A stretch of 64,000 bases of DNA from contig NZ_QXML01000010.1 in NCBI RefSeq assembly GCF_003583985.1, positions 1 through 64,000 of the forward strand, in the 5' to 3' direction. Every line of letters starts with the position of its first letter. Position 1 is the first letter of the stretch. Below the pieces are notes generated by a model. It was not told the DNA's origin. It saw nothing but the letters and a program-made list of their open reading frames with translations, and did no database searches. The DNA comes from Algoriphagus lacus (lineage in GTDB: Bacteria > Bacteroidota > Bacteroidia > Cytophagales > Cyclobacteriaceae). A program made the translations under genes and the position numbers. This document shows positions 17,309 to 23,827 of the stretch, one piece after another.

Positions 17309-17336
17309 CGTGAGTGTCTCCACTCACGTTTTTTTT
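17309..17336 (+). repeat. CGTGAGTG hairpin with T-tract (repeat B, copy 1)
   Basis: CGTGAGTG-TCTC-CACTCACG is a perfect 8-bp stem with a 4-nt loop followed by eight T. It is terminator-like, but no gene on plus ends directly before it. Copies 2-4 are at 18216, 18496 and 21944. Confidence 0.7.
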
Positions 17337-17417
17337 GCCCGCCGCTGTTCGACCACACTGGCGCAAGTCTCCCGACTTGTGCCCGAGTTTATTATAATTT
17401 TTTCATCTCCAATTATT

Positions 17418-17600
17418 GAAGGATTTGCAATCCAACTCCCCAAACTCCAACCCCGGATTTGTTTCCATCTTGCTGGCATGATGTTCTGTTTTCCAAAACT
17501 GATTACTCGGCCAGCGCTGAATAATTCGCATACATTTTTCACCCCGGGTTGCAGCCTTCGTACCTCAGGCCTTCCCATATTTTGGTGGATTTCGAATCTA
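17418..17600 (+). repeat. Dispersed repeat C, copy 1
   Basis: Begins with GGATTTGCAATCCAACTCC (itself a small palindrome GGATTTGCAATCC) and continues through TTTCCATCTTGCTGGCATGA, a GCCAGCGCTGA segment and GGGTTGCAGCCTTCGTACC to ATATTTTGGTGGATTTC. Other copies are at 17990-18215 and 18285-18495, with shorter relatives near 30965, 36700, 37096 and 37470. Confidence 0.65.
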
Positions 17601-17650
17601 CCCGACTTTTGCCCTCTTTCAGCGGTTTGACAACAACCCATAGGTCTTCC

Positions 17651-17914
17651 AAATCTCCAACCTCATTTCCGGATAGTAGTCGTCTGTTGGGCCATGCAGG
17701 ATTTACGGTTTTTGGATCTGCGGAAAACCGTTAAGAAAACAGGTTAGCTCCGGAGTCACCGAAGGAGATCCACCTGTTTTTAGGTTTGAAGAAGAGCCAA
17801 AAATCAAATCGAAAACAAATTAAAAGTGGATTGGAAAATCTAGCCGATTTGAAGTAAAGCCTGTGGCCCAAGGCTTTTTGGTTACTTTTTGGCCGCCAAA
17901 AAGTGACGAAGGAA
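17651..17914 (+). repeat. Four-hairpin dispersed repeat D, copy 1
   Basis: A ~264-bp unit with, in order, an ACGGTTTT/AAAACCGT hairpin, an ACAGGT/ACCTGT hairpin followed by T5, an AAGCC/GGCTT hairpin followed by T, and the near-perfect palindrome ACTTTTTGGCCGCCAAAAAG. The same order recurs at 36752-37014 and 37170-37432. Confidence 0.7.
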
Positions 17915-17989
17915 AAGGCAAGAAAACATAGGGATTTAGGCTCCTGCTAGTAGCTGCGTTGTTTGACATTTGTGATGTCAAACCTTCCT

Positions 17990-18215
17990 TATAGGATTTG
18001 CAATCCAACTCCCCAAACTCCAATAACCTATTTGGTTTCCATCTTGTTGGCATGATGTCCCGTTTTCCAAATCGGACTCCTTGCCCAGCGCTGAAAAATC
18101 TCCTCCTATTTTAACCCCGGGTTGCAGCCTTCGTACCTCAGGCCTTACCCGGGGCTATTAATAATTTGACCCTTTCAGGGTCAGTCCCTCCCATATTTTG
18201 GTGGATTTCCGCCAA
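17990..18215 (+). repeat. Dispersed repeat C, copy 2
   Basis: Same order as copy 1: GGATTTGCAATCC, CATCTTGTTGGCATGATG, CCAGCGCTGAAAAATCTCC, GGGTTGCAGCCTTCGTACCT and ATATTTTGGTGGATTTCC. It runs directly into the CGTGAGTG hairpin at 18216. Confidence 0.65.
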
Positions 18216-18243
18216 CGTGAGTGTCTCCACTCACGTTTTTTTT
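18216..18243 (+). repeat. CGTGAGTG hairpin with T-tract (repeat B, copy 2)
   Basis: The same 8-bp stem, TCTC loop and T8 as copy 1, again preceded by a CGCCAA and followed by TGCCCG. It lies directly after repeat C, so the two may be one composite element. Confidence 0.7.
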
Positions 18244-18284
18244 GCCCGCTGCTGTTCGACTTGTGTAATGTCGACCCTTTGTTC

Positions 18285-18495
18285 TAGGATTTGCAATCCG
18301 ATTTTACCAAATCCTCGACCTTCAAAAACCCCATTTGGTTTCCATCTTGCTGGCATGATGTCCCGTTTTCCAAATCGGACTCCTTGGCCAGCGCTGAAAA
18401 ATCTCTTCCCATTTTTACCCAGGGTTAAAACCCTGGGCTAATAATATTGGACACCTACAGGGTCCTCTTCCCATATTTTGGTAGATTTCCGCCAA
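18285..18495 (+). repeat. Dispersed repeat C, copy 3
   Basis: Opens with GGATTTGCAATCC, then CATCTTGCTGGCATGATGTC, CCAGCGCTGAAAAATCTC, a GGGTTAAAACCC stretch and ATATTTTGGTAGATTTCC, and again ends at a CGTGAGTG hairpin. Confidence 0.6.
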
Positions 18496-18522
18496 CGTGA
18501 GTGTCTCTACTCACGTTTTTTT
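18496..18522 (+). repeat. CGTGAGTG hairpin with T-tract (repeat B, copy 3)
   Basis: CGTGAGTG-TCTC-TACTCACG plus T7. One base of the right arm differs from copies 1 and 2, so the stem has a mismatch next to the loop. Confidence 0.65.
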
Positions 18523-18694
18523 GTTTTTACTCAAGGATTTTTGTCCCCATTTCCCGTTTCAAATGCAGCTGCTGAAAAATAGGGCATTTTTAGGATTCCT
18601 AATTCTCAGAAAAGAGCATTTTTGTCCACCTGACGGTGGGGCAATTTTCATCGGTTAAAAGTGTGAATTTAACCTCTGTTTATTCTTTTACCTC

Positions 18695-18722
18695 AAAAAA
18701 TACCCTGTACAGGGTATTTTTT
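18695..18722. terminator. Perfect palindromic bidirectional terminator-like hairpin
   Basis: AAAAAATACCCTGT and its exact complement ACAGGGTATTTTTT abut without a loop, giving a 28-bp perfect palindrome with A and T tracts on either side. It lies 130 bp upstream of the DUF1508 gene and could insulate it from the repeat region. Confidence 0.6.
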
Positions 18723-18855
18723 AGTTCGAGATTTCCCGCTTTCTTGCAAGTAAGCTCTTGATGAACAGTAGTTTGACTATCAAAAGCTTAACCTAATCCC
18801 AAATCTTCTAAAATGAATTTAAATAATGAGTCAATCAAATTAAACTCTAAAAATT

Positions 18856-19182
18856 ATGGGAAAGTATGTAGTAACTAAAACAAGCAATGGTCAGTACCGA
18901 TGGGTTTTGATGTCGGTAAACGGAGAAAAACTGATCACAAGCGAAGCCTATGTTTCCAAGCAAAATTGCTTAGCTGGAATTGCCAGCAGCAAACTCAGTG
19001 TGGCAGATTCTAATTTTAGAAAGCTGAATTCAACCAGAAATGAACCCTACTTTAACCAGGTCGCAAATAACAATCAGGTTTTAGGAACCAGTGAAATGTA
19101 TTCCTCTTCTTTTTCAAGAGATATGGGTATAGAAAGTGTGAAAAAAAATGCCCCAAATGCTACTATTGAAGACCGTACCTAA
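18856..19182 (+). CDS. DUF1508 (YegP-like) domain protein
   Basis: The 108-residue protein has two copies of the DUF1508 fold. The first reads KYVVTKTSNGQYRWVLMS, then NGEKLITSEAYVSKQNCLAG; the second is more degenerate (residues ~60-105). The family is small, cytosolic and of unknown biochemical role, and is often duplicated in this way. ATG at 18856 gives the normal family start. It stands alone between repeat DNA and a gene-free stretch. Confidence 0.78.
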   Translation: MGKYVVTKTSNGQYRWVLMSVNGEKLITSEAYVSKQNCLAGIASSKLSVADSNFRKLNSTRNEPYFNQVANNNQVLGTSEMYSSSFSRDMGIESVKKNAPNATIEDRT

Positions 19183-19563
19183 ATACTCTCTGTAAGCTTT
19201 TGATTCCCTTCCCAAAATTGATTTTGGATACGATTCATCAAGTCCACCCCTGTGAAATCTCCTTTTCTTGAATGAAGTTTGTCCTGAAGAATTTTGAGAA
19301 GGTTTGGGTAAGATGGGAAAGAGAGGGTTAATCATAAAAGCCATTTTCAAATTGGGGCAGGAAAGTGTATAAATAAAACCTTCAGAGAAGGACTGAGAAA
19401 TAGGAATCTTGTCTTTTGTAAGATTAAGCCAGTTGCTTTTATGTAGGTTAAGTGCCTTTACTTGGGGGGGGAAGAGAAGGAAAATCCCTCAAGAACCTAT
19501 TGAAAATTGAGTCCAAATAGGGAGGAAAGTGAATGGTTACTTTTAGAGATAAATTAGATTCTA
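19183..19563. other. Gene-free interval upstream of the PIN cassette
   Basis: About 380 bp with no supported gene. A G8 tract lies at 19464-19471, about 90 bp before the PIN-GNAT gene. No clear promoter can be named. Confidence 0.5.
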
Positions 19564-21057
19564 ATGAGAGTACTTTTAGATACCAACATTGTCATTCATC
19601 GGGAAACAGACAAAGTTTCTCAACAAAACATTGGGATTTTGTTCAATTGGCTTGATCGCTTGAAAATCACCAAATGTGTTCATCCCTTGACTCTTACGGA
19701 ATTGCAAAAGCATGCCAGTGCCCAAATGGTCAAATCTATGGCCATCAAGTTGAGTAGCTATCAGGAATTGAAAACACCGGCACCTTTAAGGAAAGAGATT
19801 CTTGAAATCATTGAAAAGTATGATACCAAGCCAAACGATATCGAGGATTCAAAGCTGTTGAATGAGGTCTTGGCTGACCGGGTTGATTTTTTAATTACAG
19901 AGGATAAGAAAATACGAATAAAATCGAAAGCCTTAAATATCGCAGATCGGGTTTTTGGAATTGATGGTTTTTTAGAAAAAGTGATCTCGGAGAATCCTGA
20001 CTTTATGGATTACTCGGTCTTATCAGTAAAGAAAGAATACTTTGGAAATATAAACCTGAGTGATGAATTCTTTGACGGTTTCAGAAATGATTATAAGGGT
20101 TTTGATAAATGGTATAACGGAAAGGCAGGCGATAATGAAATGGCCTATGTATGTTATGAAGCGGAGGCACTCAAAGCCTTTTTGTTCTTGAAACTTGAAG
20201 ATGAAAAAGAAAATTATTCACAGATAGCCCCCCCTTTTAAGCCGAAAAAAAGGCTCAAAATCGGAACATTCAAGGTCATTAGTAATGGACTTAGAATTGG
20301 GGAAAGATTCCTGAAAATTGTTTTTGACAATGCCCGTCAATATGGCGTAGATGAGATTTATGTGACTATTTTTGACCATAGGCCGGAATTGAAAGGTTTA
20401 ATTAGCCTGTTGAGGAAGTTTGGTTTTGAAGATTATGGGATCAAAACAACCTCCTCGGGGGTTGAAAGAGTATTGGTTAGGGATTTCTCCGTGAGGTTTG
20501 ACGAAACCCATCCTTCCAAAACTTTTCCCTGGCTTTCAAAAACCAATGATGTATATATCGTACCCATTAGGCCTGATTACCATACCGAGTTGTTTCCTGA
20601 TTCTATTTTGAAGACCGAGAGCCCTTTAGATTTTGTGGAGAATAAGCCGCATAGAAATGCGATTTCAAAGTCCTATATTTCTCATTCAAGCACTAGGAAC
20701 CTGAAGCGTGGAGATATTGTGGTTTTTTACCGCTCTGGAGGAATCTACAAAGGTGTTGCTACCACGATTGGGATTATTGAGGAAGCGATTGATGGTATAA
20801 AAAGCTTGGAAGAGCTTCGCCAAATATGCAGGAAGAGATCAGTACTTACAGATGAAGAATTGGCAGAATATTGGGATAGGTTTCCAAAAATGAGACCGTT
20901 TGTATTCAATTTCTTGTATGCATTTTCGTTCAAAAAACGATTCAATTTAAAGCAAATGCTAGATGAAGGGATTCTGCCAAGTATGGACAGCATCAAAACC
21001 ATTACAAAAATGCAAAGAGATCAATTTACCAAGCTTGTAAGATTGTCTGGATTATGA
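19564..21057 (+). CDS. PIN nuclease - GNAT - PUA-like (EVE/ASCH-type) three-domain protein
   Basis: The 497-residue protein seems to hold three domains. Residues 1-140 form a PIN RNase domain: LLDTNIVIH with D6, TLTELQKHA with E46, D95, and FLITEDKK with D114 make the acidic metal site. Residues ~150-310 look like a GNAT acetyltransferase, ending in ITVF-like strands and LISLLRKFGFEDYGI. Residues ~325-497 resemble a PUA-like module (LKRGDIVVFYRSGGIYKGVATTIG), a fold that binds RNA or modified bases. The stop overlaps the ASCH gene as ATGA, so the two are coupled. A toxin/defence or RNA-processing role is inference. Confidence 0.7.
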   Translation: MRVLLDTNIVIHRETDKVSQQNIGILFNWLDRLKITKCVHPLTLTELQKHASAQMVKSMAIKLSSYQELKTPAPLRKEILEIIEKYDTKPNDIEDSKLLNEVLADRVDFLITEDKKIRIKSKALNIADRVFGIDGFLEKVISENPDFMDYSVLSVKKEYFGNINLSDEFFDGFRNDYKGFDKWYNGKAGDNEMAYVCYEAEALKAFLFLKLEDEKENYSQIAPPFKPKKRLKIGTFKVISNGLRIGERFLKIVFDNARQYGVDEIYVTIFDHRPELKGLISLLRKFGFEDYGIKTTSSGVERVLVRDFSVRFDETHPSKTFPWLSKTNDVYIVPIRPDYHTELFPDSILKTESPLDFVENKPHRNAISKSYISHSSTRNLKRGDIVVFYRSGGIYKGVATTIGIIEEAIDGIKSLEELRQICRKRSVLTDEELAEYWDRFPKMRPFVFNFLYAFSFKKRFNLKQMLDEGILPSMDSIKTITKMQRDQFTKLVRLSGL

Positions 21058-21431
21058 AAGTTCTTTTATCGATCAAACCGGAATTCGCCGAAAAGATTTT
21101 TGACGGGACCAAGCGTTTCGAGTTTCGGAGAAGAATCTATAAAAATGAGGCTGTAAAGTCGGTAATTGTCTATGCTTCTGCACCGATAAGCAAAGTAATT
21201 GGAGAGTTCGAGATTGAGACTGTCCACCATGACGATTTGAATTCGCTTTGGGAATCAACTTTCGAGTTTGCAGGAATATCGGAGGCCTTTTATAGGGAAT
21301 ATTTCAATGGAAAAGAATCTGGTTTTGCCATTGAGGTGAAAGAAGTAAAGAAATACAGAGTGCCACTTGGGATTCGAGAAGCTTTTGGAATTGCCCCGCC
21401 TCAATCTTTTGCTTATGTGGAGGGGACATAA
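21054..21431 (+). CDS. ASCH domain protein
   Basis: A 125-residue single-domain PUA-superfamily protein. VLLSIKPEFAEKIFDGTKR followed by FEFRRR is the ASCH signature (G-x-K-x-x-E-x-R), and VIVYASAPISKVIGEFEIE is the second conserved strand. ASCH proteins bind RNA or act on modified nucleosides; E. coli YqfB of this fold removes the acetyl group from N4-acetylcytidine. It starts inside the stop codon of the PIN-GNAT gene, so the two proteins are probably made in a fixed ratio. Partner or antidote roles are conjecture. Confidence 0.82.
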   Translation: MKVLLSIKPEFAEKIFDGTKRFEFRRRIYKNEAVKSVIVYASAPISKVIGEFEIETVHHDDLNSLWESTFEFAGISEAFYREYFNGKESGFAIEVKEVKKYRVPLGIREAFGIAPPQSFAYVEGT

Positions 21432-21601
21432 GGTTTGAAATTAGAGAGGTTAATGTGCAGTGTCCCCCAATTTTAAATTGGTAAGGACGGGTAAGTGACC
21501 ATGGATTACTAATCCTGGACTTTCCGCTGAACGACCGACTCTACTTAAGGAGAGGGGTGGGGAAAGGTATAAAAGCCAATTACAAATTGGTAAGGATAGT
21601 A

Positions 21602-21678
21602 GGGTGGAATTGCAAATCCCACCCAGTCACCATGAGGATTTGACTACACCTAGATGGGTGGAATTTCAAATTCCACCC
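21602..21678 (+). repeat. Tandem pair of GGGTGGAATT palindromes
   Basis: Copy 1 at 21602-21624 pairs GGGTGG with CCACCC, with one mismatch inside the arms. Copy 2 at 21656-21678 is a perfect palindrome with 11-nt arms (GGGTGGAATTT) around one base. Each is followed by a similar ATTTGACTAC spacer, so the unit is about 54 bp long and repeated. Confidence 0.65.
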
Positions 21679-21943
21679 CATTCAAACGATAATTTGACTA
21701 CTCCCAGGGGGGGGGGTACACCCCGAGCTATTAATAATTTTACCCTCCCGAAATCGCTCCGCTCATCGGGACAGGTTTTCAGGGTCAGTCCCTTCCATAT
21801 TTTGGTGGATATAAAATCTACCCGCTCTTCGTTATTCAACATTCATCATTCGATGTTCAATATTAAATTTTCATCTGTATAAGTGGAAGTTCCCAGACCT
21901 TTGCCTGAGTTAATGCAGTCTTTATACTGCTTTGTTTCGCCAA

Positions 21944-21972
21944 CGTGAGTGTCTCCACTCACGTTTTTTTTT
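21944..21972 (+). repeat. CGTGAGTG hairpin with T-tract (repeat B, copy 4)
   Basis: Identical stem and loop to copies 1 and 2 with T9, preceded by CGCCAA and followed by GCCC. Confidence 0.7.
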
Positions 21973-22185
21973 GCCCTCAATTAGTGAAAGTCTTTTGCCT
22001 TAACACCGGAATAATTCATTATTCAGGCTGCTTTATGAATAACTTTTCGCTTGGGGTACCCTACTCCTCACTTTCATAATAGGCTGAAAGACCAGTGGAT
22101 TGGTTTGTATAGTTGATTTTTGTAGTTGTTAAAAAAATGGATTCTTCTAATTCTCAAATTCGACGCTCAACTCCTTCTTCACCTT

Positions 22186-22398
22186 TCACTGATCTTTTAA
22201 ATCCTGACACACATAATCCAACAACTTACACGGATCCTCATCAATAGCTTTCGCAATAAGGTAAAGTTCGGCTGCTGTAAGTTTTGTTTTTGGGTTTAAG
22301 GTGAGTTCGCTTATTCTAGGGGAGCTCAAACCTGTTTTCCTCGCAACCTCAGCCTTGTTAACTGATTTCTTCTGAAACACTTCTCCGAGTCTTGTCAT
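22186..22398 (-). CDS. Small XRE-family helix-turn-helix regulator
   Basis: The 70-residue protein is essentially one HTH domain: LGEVFQKKSVNKAEVARKTG is helices 1-2, LSSPRISELTLNPKTKLTA the recognition helix and turn, and ELYLIAKAIDEDPCKLLDYV the final helices. It lacks any partner domain, as in phage-type or toxin-antitoxin regulators. A TTCTAA-G-TTAGAA palindrome lies 17-29 bp upstream of its start, in the divergent intergenic region, and is a candidate autoregulatory operator. Confidence 0.8.
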   Translation of the reverse strand: MTRLGEVFQKKSVNKAEVARKTGLSSPRISELTLNPKTKLTAAELYLIAKAIDEDPCKLLDYVCQDLKDQ

Positions 22399-22414
22399 TT
22401 TCTGTCTTTCTTAA

Positions 22415-22427
22415 TTCTAAGTTAGAA
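22415..22427. promoter_or_regulatory. Candidate operator for the XRE regulator
   Basis: TTCTAA-G-TTAGAA is a perfect 6-1-6 inverted repeat, with a further TTAGAA half-site at 22443-22448. It sits between the two divergent genes and beside the HTH gene start, where autoregulators usually bind. Confidence 0.4.
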
Positions 22428-22511
22428 AAACTTTAAAATCCTTTAGAAAATCTGTATTATTTATTTTTTATATTTAGATATTCTTTACATATTTACAGAA
22501 ATACTTATTAA

Positions 22512-22715
22512 ATGATCGAGAGAAACAAAGGAGACACTGAAGAATTGGGTCCCCGGATAAATCTGGATGCAAATCAAGCATCCCGGTTTAAAAATGCCCT
22601 TATCCGCATTTTGGAAAAGGTGGAGATCCAATCAGGCGATCAGGTACAGCAGGAGGATATCAAGGAAATCTTTAGGCTGTTGGACTATTTTTCAGAAACA
22701 AAGAATTCAAAATGA
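22512..22715 (+). CDS. Hypothetical small protein divergent from XRE regulator
   Basis: I do not recognise this 67-residue protein. It is highly charged, with a predicted helical stretch (ASRFKNALIRILEKVEI, then QEDIKEIFRLLDYFSE) and no signal peptide or cysteine. It starts at ATG and faces away from the HTH gene across a 113-bp AT-rich gap, so both may be controlled by the regulator. Codon use looks coding, but the call rests on length and context only. Confidence 0.5.
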   Translation: MIERNKGDTEELGPRINLDANQASRFKNALIRILEKVEIQSGDQVQQEDIKEIFRLLDYFSETKNSK

Positions 22716-22983
22716 AGACATTGGGTCATAGGTATCGTATTCAGGTTTTTCACCTTTACCATTTTTATAAAATGGAGAGGAGAGAGGACATTAATTCCAT
22801 CCCTGAGTCCGCTTTTCCAGGTCCTATTACTGTCTTTGATCAATTGTTTCCCAGGAAACCCAAGAACCCGATTTGATTTATTACTTAACACACTTTTTCT
22901 CCCGGATTGCCCGACTGGCCATGTCGATGAAAAGAGACATCTCCCTCCGGTTGGCCTACCACTGATGATCCGGGAGTGACGCA

Positions 22984-23154
22984 CGTCATTGCGAGGAAAG
23001 CCACTCGACGATAGGAGAGTGGATAGACGAAGCAATCTTTTCCACAAATTCGAATTCTTATTAATAAGACTGCCGCGTCGCCCTCTGGGGCTCCTCGCAG
23101 TAACGAATCCGATTGATGAGACTGCTTCGCTCCGTGCCTCCGCTCGCAGTGACG
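22984..23154 (+). repeat. Palindromic repeat A, full unit plus an extra right half
   Basis: CGTCATTGCGAGG at 22984, GAAGCAATCTTTTCC inside, AGACTGCCGCGTCGCCCTC and CTCCTCGCAGTAACG as the right arm, followed by a second right arm GAGACTGCTTCGCTCCGTGC to CGCTCGCAGTGACG. The doubled right arm suggests recombination between units. Confidence 0.75.
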
Positions 23155-23334
23155 TAAACCGATAAGCCTTCCGCTGCAGAGGATTTTATGCTTATCCATT
23201 CAATCTATTTCTTAACCTGAAGCTCAGTGGTGAGCGTGCCTGCACTGAGCTTGTCGAAGTGTCGAACCATGGTTGGTGAGTAAATCGAACCATGGCTCTT
23301 GTGGGTCGGGTGGGAGAGGTACGTCTTTGCTATT

Positions 23335-23512
23335 CGTCATTGCGAGGCAAACCAATCGATGTTAGGAGAGTGGGTTGCCGTGGCAATCTCTTCAAAAGGA
23401 GTAGTATTCATACCAACGAGACTGCTTCGCTCCGTGCCTCCGCTCGCAGTGACGTCTCCGGTCGGTAAGACTGCTGCGTCGCTCGATTTCTATCGGGGCT
23501 CCTCGCAGTGAC
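23335..23512 (+). repeat. Palindromic repeat A, full unit plus an extra right half
   Basis: CGTCATTGCGAGGC, an inner GGCAATCTCTTC, then GAGACTGCTTCGCTCCGTGC to CGCTCGCAGTGACG, followed by a further right half AAGACTGCTGCGTCGC to CTCCTCGCAGTGACG. Confidence 0.75.
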
Positions 23513-23573
23513 GTACGCGGCAGTCAAGTACGCGGCCGTGGACCGTCAACCGTGGACTGTTGTCTAAATTATA

Positions 23574-23762
23574 GGACTGCTTCGCTCCGTGCCTCCGCTC
23601 GCAGTGACGTCTCCGGACTATTTCCACGTCATTGCGAGGAGGTAAACGTAAGCTTAAGAATATCATGAAGCCTTACACCGACGAAGCAATCTCATATAAA
23701 AGGGACCAGTAATCCCAAAAATGAGACTGCCGCGTCGCCCTCAGGGGCTCCTCGCAGTGACG
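23574..23762 (+). repeat. Palindromic repeat A, right half plus full unit
   Basis: An isolated right arm (GGACTGCTTCGCTCCGTGCC ... CGCTCGCAGTGACG) precedes a full unit from CGTCATTGCGAGGAGGTAAA to CTCCTCGCAGTGACG at 23628-23762. Confidence 0.75.
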
Positions 23763-23827
23763 TACGCGGCAGTGGACCGTGGACTGTCGACCGTTGACCA
23801 AGCTCAGCTTCACAACCATTAACAAGC

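Larger units (their letters stand above)
17179..18855. repeat. 1.7-kb gene-free region built of dispersed repeats
   Basis: No convincing gene is present. The region is a mosaic of repeats seen elsewhere in the window: a left half of repeat A (17187-17252), CGTGAGTG hairpins (17309, 18216, 18496), the 'TTTGCAATCCAACTCCCCAA ... CATCTTGCTGGCATGATG' unit (17418, 17990, 18285), and the four-hairpin unit (17651-17914). Short open frames here are formed by these repeats and are not conserved between copies. Confidence 0.75.
21432..22185. repeat. Gene-free repeat region after the ASCH gene
   Basis: About 750 bp with no convincing gene. It holds two tandem GGGTGGAATT palindromes (21602-21678), a G10 tract (21707-21716), part of repeat C (21720-21820) and repeat B copy 4 (21944-21972). 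Confidence 0.65.
22716..23827. repeat. 1.1-kb gene-free region with multiple repeat A copies
   Basis: No supported gene. At least three full or near-full repeat A units and two extra right halves lie here (22984-23154, 23335-23512, 23574-23762), with GTGGACCGT-type stretches at 23520-23563 and 23765-23799 and a GCACTGAGCTTGTCGAAGTG segment near 23241-23261. Short open frames are formed by repeats. Confidence 0.75.

Noticed and set aside
17324-17641. 105-residue frames on both strands in the repeat region after the polymerase-like gene
   Set aside because: They are built from repeats B and C and change or break in the other copies, so they are not coding.
22984-23762. Possible CRISPR array from regularly repeated arms
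   Set aside because: The repeats are long, palindromic as whole units, unequal in spacing and lack unique spacers of constant length. No cas gene is in the window.
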